The notes: generated from the sequence alone by a model not told the origin. Shown: positions 1-10,000, numbered from the stretch's first letter. The stretch is DNA of 53,380 nt from Cellulophaga sp. BC115SP (GCF_009905545.1 NZ_JAAALB010000043.1:1-53380); one strand, 5' to 3'. A program made the numbers and translations.

Positions 1-318
1 AAGCAATATGCCCATAGAACAGGAAATCGGTGCCAAAATGCTTTGACACCGATTTATCGATTGAGAACTGCCATCCAAAACATGCTATGGTGCTACTTCG
101 CACAACAAAATTCGGGATGACTCATGTTTAATGCTACTATGCTAGATATGAATGGCTTGAGACGCAATCATTGCGTCTCTACTGATGAAATACAAATTTT
201 AAATTAATCACTCATTCGCTAAATCACTAAATCGCTAAATTCGGGATGACTCATGTTTAATACGGAGTAAGACGCAATACTTGCGTCTCTACAGATACGT
301 TAAAATCACTCAATACGA
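1..318. other. Intergenic region with repeats, downstream of gdhA
   Basis: No gene is seen here. The region holds two copies of a 24-base identical segment (109-132 and 238-261), each followed by a GACGCAA/TTGCGTC palindrome. At 203-240 and 301-317 there are degenerate TTGAGTGATTT-like tracts that read in the sense direction of the upstream gene on the minus strand. The first 100 bases show nothing I recognise. Confidence 0.6.
109..290. repeat. Duplicated 24-mer plus GACGCAA palindrome (two units)
   Basis: Bases 109-132 and 238-261 are identical, 129 bases apart. Each copy is followed by a palindrome. The first has 10-bp arms GAGACGCAAT and ATTGCGTCTC (159-168 and 170-179). The second has 8-bp arms AGACGCAA and TTGCGTCT (270-277 and 281-288). 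Further palindromes of this type occur at 10576-10595 and 40681-40702, so this is a dispersed family. Confidence 0.75.
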
Positions 319-1593
319 TTAATATCCACCTCTAAATTTGTAGGTATCAGCTACTTTTTTGATAGCTACGATATAGGCAGCAATACGCATCGGAACATTA
401 AATTGTTGAGAAGTTAGGAATACCTTGTCAAAAGAATCTTTCATGATACGGTCTGAACGACGGTTAATACGGTCAAGATTCCATTTGTAGCCCATGCGGT
501 TTTGTACCCATTCAAAATACGATACGGTTACACCACCAGCATTCGCCAAAATATCAGGTACAACCAAGATTCCTTTTTCATTGATAATATCATCAGCTGA
601 TGCCGAAGTTGGACCGTTAGCACCTTCTACAATCATTTTTGCCTGAATAAAGCTAGCATTATCGTGTGTAATAACGTCTTCTTTAGCAGCAGGTACTAAT
701 ACATCTACATCCAACGTCAAAAGCTGTTCGTTAGTGATTTTTTCTGCTCCTGGGAAGTTTTCTAAAGTACCACGATTCAAGTCTCTATATTTGATAGCAC
801 CTTCGATATCGATACCATTTTCGTTGTAATAGGCACCCGAAATATCAGAGATAGCCACTACTTTTACCCCTCTTTCATGTAACAAAATAGCCGCATGGGA
901 GCCAACATTTCCAAAACCTTGAATAGCCGCAGTAGCCTTATATGGATTAATTTTTAGTTTGTCCATACCAGCCATAGCCGAAACCATCACACCTCTACCT
1001 GTTGCCTCTGTACGACCCAACGATCCGCCCAATACAAGTGGTTTACCAGTTACGACAGCATTTACAGTCATACCCTTTGCTTTGGAGTATTCGTCCATCA
1101 ACCAAGCCATCTCACGAGGACCAGTACCCATATCAGGCGCAGGAATATCACGATCTGGGCCGAATACATCTAACATAGCTACCGTGTAAGCACGCATCAA
1201 ACGCTCCATTTCACCCGCAGACATTTCGCGTGGGTTACAAGCAATACCACCTTTTGCACCACCGTAAGGAATATCCACAACGGCACATTTCCAAGTCATC
1301 CAAGCTGCCAAAGCACGAACCTCGTCGATGTTTACAGCTGGGTCAAAACGAATACCTCCTTTGGCTGGCCCAAGAATATTTGAGTGTATAACTCTGTGAC
1401 CCTCAAACACTTTGATTCTTCCATCGTCCATGGTAATAGGTAATCCAACCGTTACTTGGCGTGCGGGTACTTTCAAGATATAGTACATTTCTTCAGAGAT
1501 ACCTAACAACTCAACAGCCTTGTCAAATCGTTGCATCATGGATTCTAAAGGGTTCTCCTTATCTTTGATAGGAGCTGGTTCTATGTATGTCAT
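319..1593 (-). CDS. gdhA: Glu/Leu/Phe/Val-type dehydrogenase, probably glutamate dehydrogenase
   Basis: Cytoplasmic enzyme that interconverts glutamate with 2-oxoglutarate and ammonium using NAD(P). At 424 aa it has the usual length of the hexameric family. Seen: a substrate-binding segment GPAKGGIRF (75-83), the catalytic-lysine motif GGAKGG with K114, and a Rossmann motif GFGNVG (226-231). The start ATG is at 1593 and gives MTYIEPAP. The gene is transcribed away from the DksA-like gene; the 443-base gap between them carries repeated TTACCA sites. A TTGAGTGATTTT tract follows the stop codon. Glutamate is the likely substrate because this is the commonest function of the family; leucine or valine specificity cannot be excluded by eye. 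Confidence 0.9.
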   Translation of the reverse strand: MTYIEPAPIKDKENPLESMMQRFDKAVELLGISEEMYYILKVPARQVTVGLPITMDDGRIKVFEGHRVIHSNILGPAKGGIRFDPAVNIDEVRALAAWMTWKCAVVDIPYGGAKGGIACNPREMSAGEMERLMRAYTVAMLDVFGPDRDIPAPDMGTGPREMAWLMDEYSKAKGMTVNAVVTGKPLVLGGSLGRTEATGRGVMVSAMAGMDKLKINPYKATAAIQGFGNVGSHAAILLHERGVKVVAISDISGAYYNENGIDIEGAIKYRDLNRGTLENFPGAEKITNEQLLTLDVDVLVPAAKEDVITHDNASFIQAKMIVEGANGPTSASADDIINEKGILVVPDILANAGGVTVSYFEWVQNRMGYKWNLDRINRRSDRIMKDSFDKVFLTSQQFNVPMRIAAYIVAIKKVADTYKFRGGY

Positions 1594-1862
1594 AGCATTA
1601 TCACAGTTTGTTGAAATCTATTAAGTTTTATAAAAAATTGAGTGATTTTTCTCATAAATTAACTACCAGCTCGTTCTTTATAAAATACAAAATAAACTTC
1701 CAAAAAATCAATTTGTTAATGAAATATTCACAATATTGCAACCCTTAAACGAGAATGTCAAGTGTCTGGTCTGTAAGTAGAAATACCCGATTTTTTAGCC
1801 AAAAACACAATTTTACACAATTTTTCATTTTTGCTTTTTAACTTTATGGGTAATACAAGCAT

Positions 1863-1973
1863 TTACCAAATAACCATTGGCAAAATTGGTAAATTACCAA
1901 ATTGTTATTTTTGGGAAAATTTTTATTATTTCTTGAAATATTTCAATTACTAAAAATTTACCACGTATATTTG
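1863..1973 (+). promoter_or_regulatory. -7 box and cluster of TTACCA sites upstream of the DksA-like gene
   Basis: TATATTTG at 1966-1973 matches the Bacteroidota -7 consensus TAnnTTTG and lies 63 bases before the DksA-like start. TTACCA occurs at 1863-1868, 1894-1899 and 1958-1963, and inverted (TGGTAA) at 1887-1892. The middle pair forms a 7-1-7 inverted repeat, TTGGTAA-A-TTACCAA. A repressor or activator acting on one or both divergent genes could bind here; this is inference. The rest of the 1594-2036 gap is AT-rich with nothing else recognised. Confidence 0.4.
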
Positions 1974-2036
1974 CGCAATTTTAAGGATGTTCCCTACGCA
2001 AAGGGATTTTGACTCACTAAAATCATTGGTACAATT

Positions 2037-2435
2037 ATGATGAATACAGGTTCGGCAGAAGAAAAAACACGCTACTCTGAAGAGGAATTGAAGGAGTTTG
2101 AAGAGCTAATCACTAAAAAATTAGATGACACTCGTAGTGAATTAAATTACATCCGTGAAGCTCTACACAAGCGTAACGACCCAGGTACTGATGTGACTTC
2201 GGGAAGCTCAAAGTTGATGGAAGATGGTGCTGATACTTCTGAAAAGGAAAGTATGAGCCAATTGGCTGCTCGTTTACAAAAATTTGCAACGCAGTTGGAA
2301 AATGCCTTGATTCGTATCAAAAATGGCACTTATGGTGTTTGTATTGATACTGGCAAGTTGATTCCAAAAGAGCGTTTGAGAGCAGTTCCTCATACTCAAC
2401 AAACCATCGAAGCAAAACTCATGAAGCAACGTTAG
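2037..2435 (+). CDS. TraR/DksA-family protein without the zinc-binding cysteines
   Basis: Probable cytoplasmic regulator of RNA polymerase of the DksA/TraR family, which acts through the secondary channel. At 132 aa it has a charged helical N-terminal half (predicted coiled coil, about 10-100) and a C-terminal segment matching the DksA finger region: GTYGVCIDTGKLIPKERL, then RAVPHTQQTIEAK. The classical finger has four cysteines (CxxC...CxxC). Here only one remains (YGVC) and the other positions hold other residues, so zinc binding is unlikely. Bacteroidota homologues of this degenerate type are known. The first of two consecutive ATG codons was taken as the start. It stands alone, with its own -7 box. 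Confidence 0.8.
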   Translation: MMNTGSAEEKTRYSEEELKEFEELITKKLDDTRSELNYIREALHKRNDPGTDVTSGSSKLMEDGADTSEKESMSQLAARLQKFATQLENALIRIKNGTYGVCIDTGKLIPKERLRAVPHTQQTIEAKLMKQR

Positions 2436-2606
2436 TAACGTTTGTCCACTGAGTTTCTAGTGCTTTTACTTAAAGGTTATCTAGCTGCTAGAAAATCTTT
2501 TGGTAATTCGTGTGCATTTATTTTTTGAAAACTTTATATAAGCGCCAACACACAAGATGGTGCTCAAATTTTTATCGTCTTTCTTTATCAACCAACTTTT
2601 CACACT

Positions 2607-5192
2607 ATGAATTACCGCTACTCGTTTAGCATTAGCATATTAAAGCGGGCAACCGCTTTTTTGCTTTTAATGCTTAGTCATTTGTCGTTTGCTCAAGTAG
2701 CAGACAGCTATTATTTACCACAAAATGTCAAATATGACCCAGCCATTCCAACGCCACAGCAATATTTTGGCTTCCAAGTAGGCGAATGGCATATCCAGCA
2801 TGAACAACTTGTTGGATATATGAAAAAAGTTGCTGAAGTATCTAATCGTGTCAAGTTAGTCGAATACGGAAGAACTTACGAAAACCGTCCATTACTCCTC
2901 CTAACTATTTCTTCTCCAAAAAATTTGGCCAATATCGACCAGATCAAAGCTGAACACCACAAACTTGTTGAACCAGATAAGTCATCTAGCCTCAAAACGG
3001 CAGATATGCCAATCGTTGTTTGGATGGGCTATTCGGTACATGGTAACGAAGCTAGTGGTACTAATGCCTCTCCTTTGGCGGTGTATTATTTAGCAGCAGC
3101 ACAAGGTGCAGAGATTGATTCAGTATTAAATGAGTCGGTGATTTTGGTTGACCCACGCATCAACCCTGATGGTGGCGAGCGTTTTTCGAGCTGGGTAAAT
3201 GCTAATAAAAGTATGAACTTAGTAGCTGACCCCAACAGTCGTGAGTTGAATGAAACTTGGCCAGGTGGTCGCTACAATCACTATTGGTTTGACCTTAACC
3301 GTGACTGGTTATACACTCAGCACCCTGAAAGTAAAGGTCGTATTGTGAAATACCACGAATGGAAGCCTAATATTTTGACTGACCACCATGAAATGGGAAG
3401 CGGCTCGTCATTCTTTTTCCAGCCAGGTATTCCAGCACGTACGCACCCGATTACGCCAAAGAAAAACATTGAACTAACCGAGAAAATCGGAAAATTCCAT
3501 GCTTCTGCTTTGGACAAAATCGGCTCTTTGTATTTTACCAAAGAAGGTTACGATGATTTTTATTACGGAAAAGGTTCGACCTTCCCAGATGCACAAGGTT
3601 GTATTGGTATCTTGTTTGAGCAAGCAAGTTCACGTGGACACTTACAAGATACACCTAATGGACCGATGAGTTTTGCCTTTACGATTCGTAACCAATTTAC
3701 AACAACGCTTTCTACCTTACGTGCCGCAAAAGCAATGCGTCAAGAATTGTTAGATTACCAACGCTCGTTTTATCAGGAGAAAAATCCTAGCGCTACGCAA
3801 GCCTACGTTTTTGGTAATACAACAGACCATGTGAAGACTCATGAAATGATCCGTATTCTACGTCAGCACGACATTGAAGTGTATCGTTTGTCAAAAGATG
3901 AAATAGTAGAAGGTAAATCATTCAAAAAAGAAAATTCGTATGTAGTGCCACTTTCACAACCACAGTATCGTTTGGCACAGGGTATTTTTGAAAAACGTAC
4001 CAAATTCGAAGATTCACTTTTCTATGATATTTCAGCATGGGGAATGCCATTGTGTTTCAACGTACCTTATGGCGAAGCTAAAACGCCTGTAGCTTTAGGC
4101 GAGAAGTTATCCAAAAATGAATTCCCTAAAGGTCGTGTAGTTGGTACAAGCAATTACGCTTACTTGTTTGAATGGGATGGATATTTTGCACCACGTGCTG
4201 CGTATGAATTACAGAAGAAAGGCTATAAGCTTAAAGTTGCCACAGAGCCATTTACAGGTGTAATCGAAGGCGGCACTAAGTCTTTTGACTATGGTACTGT
4301 AGAAATTACCGCTGGCGGTAACCAACTCAGCAATCTCGACGGATTACGAACGTTACTAGAAAAATTGGCTGAAAGAGATGGTATTGATTTCTACGCTGCT
4401 CCAACAGGCCTAACGCCAACGGGGATAGACTTAGGAAGTAGTTATTTTGCCCCAATGCGCGCACCACGCCCATTGATGATTACAGGAGCAGGTATCAATC
4501 CTAACGATGCAGGAGAAATTTGGCATTTGTTGGATACTCGTGTAAACCTACCATTGACGATGTCTGATATTGCACAAGTAAACCGCATGAGTCTTGACAA
4601 ATACAATACCTTGATTTTATCGAGTGGTGAGTATAGCGCCTTGAACGATGAGAAAATCAAAAACTGGGTACGTGCAGGTGGTACACTAATCGCCGTAACA
4701 GATGCTGTACCATGGGTAGCTTCGAAAGGACTTTCGCCAGTAAAAATCAAAAATACGCCAGCAGATACTACTTCTAGCCCAAAACCTTATGCTTTGGCTG
4801 AACGATACAAAGGCGCTCAATTAATTGCTGGAGCTATTTTTCAAGTAAAATTAGACCCAACTCACCCAATTGGTTATGGCTACAAAGAGCCTACTTTGAG
4901 TGTATTTAAGGACAATACGATTTTCTTAGAAAAAATCAAAGATCCGTACAATGCTCCATTAATTTACGCTAACGACCCATTGGTTAGTGGGTACATTACA
5001 GAGCCAAACAAAAAGACCATGAAGAACACTCCAGCGGTAGTTGCTACAGCTTACGGAGCAGGAAAAGTTATCGTGATGACTGACAATCCTAACTTCAGAG
5101 CTTTTTGGTATGGAACTAATAAGTTATTTTTGAATGCTATTTTCTTCGGAAGCAATATCCTTTCTGGTATCAGAGGGGGCGACGAAGACTAA
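2607..5192 (+). CDS. Exported M14-family zinc carboxypeptidase
   Basis: Secreted metallopeptidase of the carboxypeptidase A (M14) family. At 861 aa it has a signal peptide ending near SFAQ (27-30). The catalytic domain shows the zinc motif HxxE (H145, E148, in HGNEASG), DPRINPDG (182-189), DLNRDW (229-234), a third zinc-ligand candidate in DHHEMG (H260/H261), and a candidate catalytic glutamate E338 in GILFEQASS. The C-terminal half (about 400-861) is a long extension resembling a ThuA/glutamine-amidotransferase-like fold, which is common in Bacteroidota M14 proteins; that part is inferred. It probably degrades peptides for nutrition. A perfect 21-bp inverted repeat follows the stop at once. 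Confidence 0.85.
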   Translation: MNYRYSFSISILKRATAFLLLMLSHLSFAQVADSYYLPQNVKYDPAIPTPQQYFGFQVGEWHIQHEQLVGYMKKVAEVSNRVKLVEYGRTYENRPLLLLTISSPKNLANIDQIKAEHHKLVEPDKSSSLKTADMPIVVWMGYSVHGNEASGTNASPLAVYYLAAAQGAEIDSVLNESVILVDPRINPDGGERFSSWVNANKSMNLVADPNSRELNETWPGGRYNHYWFDLNRDWLYTQHPESKGRIVKYHEWKPNILTDHHEMGSGSSFFFQPGIPARTHPITPKKNIELTEKIGKFHASALDKIGSLYFTKEGYDDFYYGKGSTFPDAQGCIGILFEQASSRGHLQDTPNGPMSFAFTIRNQFTTTLSTLRAAKAMRQELLDYQRSFYQEKNPSATQAYVFGNTTDHVKTHEMIRILRQHDIEVYRLSKDEIVEGKSFKKENSYVVPLSQPQYRLAQGIFEKRTKFEDSLFYDISAWGMPLCFNVPYGEAKTPVALGEKLSKNEFPKGRVVGTSNYAYLFEWDGYFAPRAAYELQKKGYKLKVATEPFTGVIEGGTKSFDYGTVEITAGGNQLSNLDGLRTLLEKLAERDGIDFYAAPTGLTPTGIDLGSSYFAPMRAPRPLMITGAGINPNDAGEIWHLLDTRVNLPLTMSDIAQVNRMSLDKYNTLILSSGEYSALNDEKIKNWVRAGGTLIAVTDAVPWVASKGLSPVKIKNTPADTTSSPKPYALAERYKGAQLIAGAIFQVKLDPTHPIGYGYKEPTLSVFKDNTIFLEKIKDPYNAPLIYANDPLVSGYITEPNKKTMKNTPAVVATAYGAGKVIVMTDNPNFRAFWYGTNKLFLNAIFFGSNILSGIRGGDED

Positions 5193-5197
5193 TATAT

Positions 5198-5252
5198 AGC
5201 CCGAACCTTAGTTCGGAGTTCATCCATAAACCTCCGAACTAAGGTTCGGGCT
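5198..5252. repeat. Nested palindromic element, likely also a terminator
   Basis: Perfect 21-bp inverted repeat, arms 5198-5218 and 5232-5252 with a 13-base loop, starting five bases after the M14 peptidase stop. Each arm is itself palindromic (CCGAAC-CTTA-GTTCGG). The same architecture with a TTAGT core occurs at 37254-37340. There is no strong T-run after it. Confidence 0.75.
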
Positions 5253-5263
5253 GATTCAAAAAT

Positions 5264-5602
5264 ATGAAACTTTTAGAACCCAACGGCTTGGTCGATAATT
5301 TGTACAAATACGTACAAACTCAAATTGAACTAACTCAGATTGAAGTTCAAGAACGCATTGAAGCAGCCATCAAAAAGCTGGTGTTACTGCTTGTTTTGGG
5401 CATAGTTTCTGCCATTTTCCTTGTCTTTGTCTTCATTACTTTTGCCCTTTACCTAAATCATCTTACGCATAGTGACTTTTTAGGATTTGTGATTGTCACA
5501 AGCCTACTTGGTATCATTACAGGGCTTGTATTTTTTCTTCTCAAACAACCTTTACAGGAAAACGAACCGCTCAAAGCTCCCTCAACTAATACAGTTGAAT
5601 AG
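5264..5602 (+). CDS. Phage-holin-family (Holin-X-like) inner-membrane protein
   Basis: Small inner-membrane protein of 112 aa. An amphipathic N-terminal helix (about 1-40, rich in Gln, Glu and Ile) is followed by two hydrophobic segments (about 43-68 and 76-96) and a short polar tail. This matches the holin-like family (PF07332 type) found outside phages in many Bacteroidota, usually near other small stress-type membrane proteins; its role there is unknown. It is followed 238 bases later by another small membrane protein of similar layout. No lysis genes or phage genes are nearby, so a prophage origin is not supported. Confidence 0.7.
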   Translation: MKLLEPNGLVDNLYKYVQTQIELTQIEVQERIEAAIKKLVLLLVLGIVSAIFLVFVFITFALYLNHLTHSDFLGFVIVTSLLGIITGLVFFLLKQPLQENEPLKAPSTNTVE

Positions 5603-5724
5603 TAGCTCGGAAACTCATTTTTGAAGAATTTTCACAGAAAAGAATACTTTTTTTCCTAGTTTTGAACGCAAAGAGCTTTCCACACCTAAGGGTTGTAGAA
5701 GCGCTTGATGCATTGATTGGTATT

Positions 5725-5764
5725 TTTCTAAACATTTATACCTTAATTTTTCAATGTTTAGAAA
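5725..5764. other. 12-bp stem-loop between two membrane-protein genes
   Basis: TTTCTAAACATT (5725-5736) pairs perfectly with AATGTTTAGAAA (5753-5764) across a 16-base loop. It lies in the 238-base gap between the holin-like gene and the next gene. It could be a weak terminator or a leader structure; no clear T-run follows. Confidence 0.5.
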
Positions 5765-5840
5765 TGTGTTTTTCGTTTGAATCAAAAGGTTTATCAATCG
5801 TTTTTCATTCAAATCTTTCGAGATAAAAGCCCTATCCCTT

Positions 5841-6269
5841 ATGTTACCAGCATTGAGTTCACCAAACACAGCTGCTCGCAAGGAGCAATTGCAGCAAGAA
5901 GCACAGGAATATAAAAATAAAATCGACACGCAAGTAATCACTCTCAAAACCGAAGCTACTAAAGTCGGTACAGCCACTTTGGTCATTGGTGGTGTTTTGT
6001 TTGGCACTTATTTATTGTTCAGATGGCTTTCGCCTGCCGATAAAAAAACGAAGGTGAAAGAAATCGTCTACGATGAAAATACCAATCTTCCCGTAGCCGT
6101 TAAAGAACCCAAAGAAGAGTCATGGATTATTAGCTCAATCAAAGGATATATCATGTCTTTTTTGATTGCCATTGCTAAAGACAAAATCTTAGAAGCGATT
6201 TCGCTGATGAAAGAATCTATTAATGCTGATGCAGACGACAACAACAACCTTACTCCAACAACTGAATAG
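5841..6269 (+). CDS. Small membrane protein of unknown function
   Basis: I do not recognise a named family. The 142-aa protein has a charged, Gln/Glu/Lys-rich amphipathic N-terminus (about 10-42), one clear transmembrane segment (about 43-63, GTATLVIGGVLFGTYLLF), a polar middle, and a second weaker hydrophobic stretch (about 95-112, IKGYIMSFLIAIAKDKI). The N-terminal helix plus membrane segment recalls YqjD/DUF883-like proteins and the preceding holin-like protein, which suggests a shared envelope role (inference). Its 3' end overlaps the start of the GGGPS gene by 47 bases in another frame, so the two are probably co-transcribed. Confidence 0.7.
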   Translation: MLPALSSPNTAARKEQLQQEAQEYKNKIDTQVITLKTEATKVGTATLVIGGVLFGTYLLFRWLSPADKKTKVKEIVYDENTNLPVAVKEPKEESWIISSIKGYIMSFLIAIAKDKILEAISLMKESINADADDNNNLTPTTE

Positions 6270-6996
6270 CTTTAAAGAGCAACGAAAAAAGGCGCTAGCG
6301 GTGCTTATCGACCCTGATAAAGTGGATGAAGACGCTTTATCGAAGTTATTGGCTCTTTGTAATACCTATCCAATAGATTTCTTTTTGGTGGGTGGCAGTT
6401 TAATTACCACACCTTCTATCCAGTCTGTGATTAGTCAAATTAAATCGCAGACTTCTAAGCCTGTCATTCTTTTTCCAGGAAATAGCTTGCATATCGAGCC
6501 ATCAGCCGATGCCATTTTGTTTTTGTCATTGCTTTCTGGACGAAATCCTGAGTTTTTGATTGGTCAACATGTGGTTGCTGCTCCTTTGCTCAAACAAAGC
6601 CAGCTAGAGGTGTTATCGACAGGTTATTTGCTTATTGAGAGTGGTCGCCCGACGACGGTCTCGTATATGTCTAATACCACGCCAATTCCAAATAACAAAC
6701 CAGATATTGCCGCTTGTACTGCTTTGGCTGGACAATATTTAGGGATGAAATTAATTTATTTGGATGCAGGTAGTGGAGCCGAAATTCCAGTCCCTGCCAA
6801 ATTGATTAAGACAGTGAGAGGGATGATTGATATTCCGTTGATTGTAGGAGGAGGACTAAATACGCCTGAAAAGGTAGCTCAAGCCCTAGAAGCAGGGGCA
6901 GATATTATCACGATTGGCAATGCCTTTGAGGACAAACCAGAGTTTTTGGAAGAAGTAGCAAAGGTTTTTGAAAAATATAATCAAGCTTCTATTTGA
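6223..6996 (+). CDS. Geranylgeranylglyceryl/heptaprenylglyceryl phosphate synthase family protein
   Basis: (beta-alpha)8-barrel prenyltransferase that joins a polyprenyl diphosphate to sn-glycerol 1-phosphate through an ether bond (PcrB/GGGPS family). At 257 aa it has the usual length. Seen: LIDPDK (29-33), FLVGGS (54-59), ILFPGN (82-87), YLDAGSGAEIPVP (179-191), IVGGG (207-211) and a C-terminal ADIITIGNAFE (226-236). These fit the phosphate- and G1P-binding loops of the family. The start at 6223 (or ATG 6229) lies inside the preceding gene. Bacteroidota members are known to belong to the archaeal-like group II; the chain length of the substrate cannot be told from the sequence. It ends 18 bases before the convergent glycosidase gene. 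Confidence 0.9.
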   Translation: MLMQTTTTTLLQQLNSFKEQRKKALAVLIDPDKVDEDALSKLLALCNTYPIDFFLVGGSLITTPSIQSVISQIKSQTSKPVILFPGNSLHIEPSADAILFLSLLSGRNPEFLIGQHVVAAPLLKQSQLEVLSTGYLLIESGRPTTVSYMSNTTPIPNNKPDIAACTALAGQYLGMKLIYLDAGSGAEIPVPAKLIKTVRGMIDIPLIVGGGLNTPEKVAQALEAGADIITIGNAFEDKPEFLEEVAKVFEKYNQASI

Positions 6997-7013
6997 CTAC
7001 TGATATTTCTACC

Positions 7014-10000
7014 CTATTTAAGCGCTTTATAAACCACATCCATTACTTTTCTACGAATACCTAATGTATTGATTTTGGTGTTTTCAGCTGAAGTATTTAC
7101 TCTGTTAGACAAAAATACAAATACGATTTCCTTGGTTGGGTCTACCCATACAAGCGTGCCAGTATAGCCTGAGTGTCCATAAGAGGTGGGTGATACCAAA
7201 GAAGATATATAGCTACTAGAGCCTCCTGAGGGCAATCTATCCCAGCCCAATGAGCGATGACTTCTTGGAGATTTGGTTTGGGTAAAATATTCGACAGTAC
7301 TTTCTTCCAAGTACTTTTTGCCAGCATACGAGCCTTTGAGTAAATTCATTTGCATCAAAATAGCCAAATCCTTTGCTGAACTAAACAAGCCTGCATGTCC
7401 AGATACACCTCCCAACATGGCAGCAGTTTGGTCTTGTACCGTTCCTTGTAATAATCTCTCTCTAAATACCTTATCGTTTTCAGTCGGTGCCATCTGAACT
7501 TTTGGAAAACGTTGTAAAGGATTATAGCCCGTAGTAGCTAGCCCTAATGGTTGATAAAACGTGTTTTTTACAAAAATATCCAAAGGTTGACCTGATACTT
7601 TTTCTACTAAATGTTGCATCATAATCAAACCCAAATCACTGTAGACAAATCCGTAATGTCCTTCTTTGTCTTTTTTTCCAGTCAATGACGATTGAATTAC
7701 CCAATGCCAAACAGAATCACGAATGACAGTTTTGGCATACATTCCTTCAGCTACTTGCAATGGGTATTCTGACGATTCGATATTGCTGTAATATTCATTT
7801 TTCCAGCCTAGTGGCGTACGCGTACGGCTCCAAAAAGGGATATAGGCTACTAACCCTGCCTGATGCCAAAGCACATCTTTGATGGTAATATGTTCTTTAT
7901 TGGTGCCACGTAACTCCTCTAAATAAAAAGAGACCTTTTGTTCAAGGTCTATTTTCTTTTGATCGTATAAAGCCATAATGGCTTGTAAGGTGGCTGATAC
8001 TTTGGTCACTGATGCCAAATCATAAATGGTTTGGTCGTTGACTGGATTGCTGGACGACTCATAACTTAGTCGTCCGAAGTTTTTCTGATATACAATTTGT
8101 CCTTTACGAGCTACCACCACTTGACAGCCAGGGAAGGCTTTTTGCTCAATGGCACTCTGAACAATCGTATCTATTTGGTTAAGTGTTGTGGTATTAAAAC
8201 CCAAACCTTCGGGGTTACCATCTTGTACCAATCCTGTTTGATTGGTAATAATACCATCTCCTGCTTTGTACAATCCTTCTACAGATACTGGAAGTTTTCC
8301 TTTGGCTGAAAGTCTACCAAAAATCACATTAGCAACTGCTTTGTGCGCTTCAGACACATCCTCGTAGCCACAAATTACGGTTTTAGACTCGTTGAAATAT
8401 TTTAAACTGTAAGGGTTTCCAAAAACACATAGAATGACATTGGTTTTCTTTTCTAGTTTTTTGATAAACTCCTGCATTGAAGTACTTACTCCGTAGCGCG
8501 TATATGGGGTATTTTTTAAATCATGAATACCAACAACCACCGTGCTAGTTGAGTCTACTGAGCGAAGGACTTCATTATAAAATGCCTCAGAATTTTTGCC
8601 TCCGCTAGTAAAATGTTGGAAGTTACCGTATTGATCCAAAGCCCTTTCAAAACTATTATCAGGACTGATATCAAGACCGACTGAAACCAATTTTTTGTCT
8701 CCTCCACTCATTGGAAGTAAAGTCTGGTCATTTTTCACCAAAGTCACAGCACCATTGAATAACTCTTGACGAATGGCTGCTGCCTCTTGTGTATGAAGGT
8801 CTTGATATAGGTTAGTAGTCTCAACATATTTGAATTTGTTTAACCCTACCCAATATTTAGCATGTAAAATTTTCTTTACTCTATAATCTACCTCTGCTTG
8901 TGGAATGGTGCCATTGGTAATGGCTTCTTTGATTTTTTTGATACCTTCTGGAATATTTTCAGAGTATAACAAAATATCATTTCCTGCCAAAAACGCTTGC
9001 AAATCTACGCCACCGGGTATATGAGGAGATGTTTGAACTCCACGCATATTTAAGGCATCAGTAATAACTAATCCTTTGAAACCCATTTCTTGTTTCAACA
9101 AATTTGTCACAATCGTTGAAGAAAGCGTGGCAGGTTTCCAATCATATACTGGTACTTGGAGGTGTCCAACAATAACAGACTTGATAGAATCATTAATCAA
9201 TCGTTGGAAAGGATACAACTCCATATCCTTGAGGCGTTGTGCACTATAAGCCAATTGAGGTAAGGTACGATGTGAGTCTCCATGTGTATCGCCATGCCCC
9301 GGAAAATGCTTGGCACAAGCCAATAATTGCTCGGCCTGCATACCACGCATATAAGCACTACTTTTGGCAGCTACATTCTCGCGTAGCTCACCGAAAGAAC
9401 GGTGTCCAATAATCGGATTATTAGGATTGCTGTTGATATCTACTACTGGAGCAAAATTGAGATGCACACCCAAACGCTTACATTGACGAGCAATTTCTTG
9501 CCCCATACGATAAATCAAGTCGTTGTCTTGAATCGCACCAAGGGTAATTTGTTTCGGAAAAGCCATCGTATAATTCATACGCATAGCCAAACCCCATTCG
9601 CCATCGATGGATACTAATAAAGGAACACGAGCTTGTGATTGAAGACGGTTATTGATTTGTGCTTGAAGGTGAGGTTCGCTTTTGAAGAAAATTACTCCTC
9701 CTACTCCATAATTGTTGACAAGAGTTTCAACTTTTTTGAAATGTCCTTCTCCATTATTGGGATGTACAGCCAACATGAAAAACTGACCTATTTTTTGGTC
9801 ATCTGTCAAAGTTGAAAATACACTATCAACCCATTGATTTTCTAGTAAAATACTGTTGGTATTAAAAAGAGGAGCTGTTGGCGGTGTAAAAACCATATTC
9901 GCAATTGGGTGCGCTATTGCCACACGTCGCACACGTGCACGACTTTTGCGTGAACGACTACTTTTGCGACTCACATGGCGACGCTTCCGGGCTCTTTGCT

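Noticed and set aside
5615-6007. 130-aa open frame on the minus strand opposite the small membrane protein
   Set aside because: It is antisense to a better-supported gene and its composition is not that of a typical protein.
5264-6269. Holin-like gene as a sign of a prophage
   Set aside because: No endolysin, capsid, tail, integrase or repressor genes nearby; this holin-like family is common outside phages.
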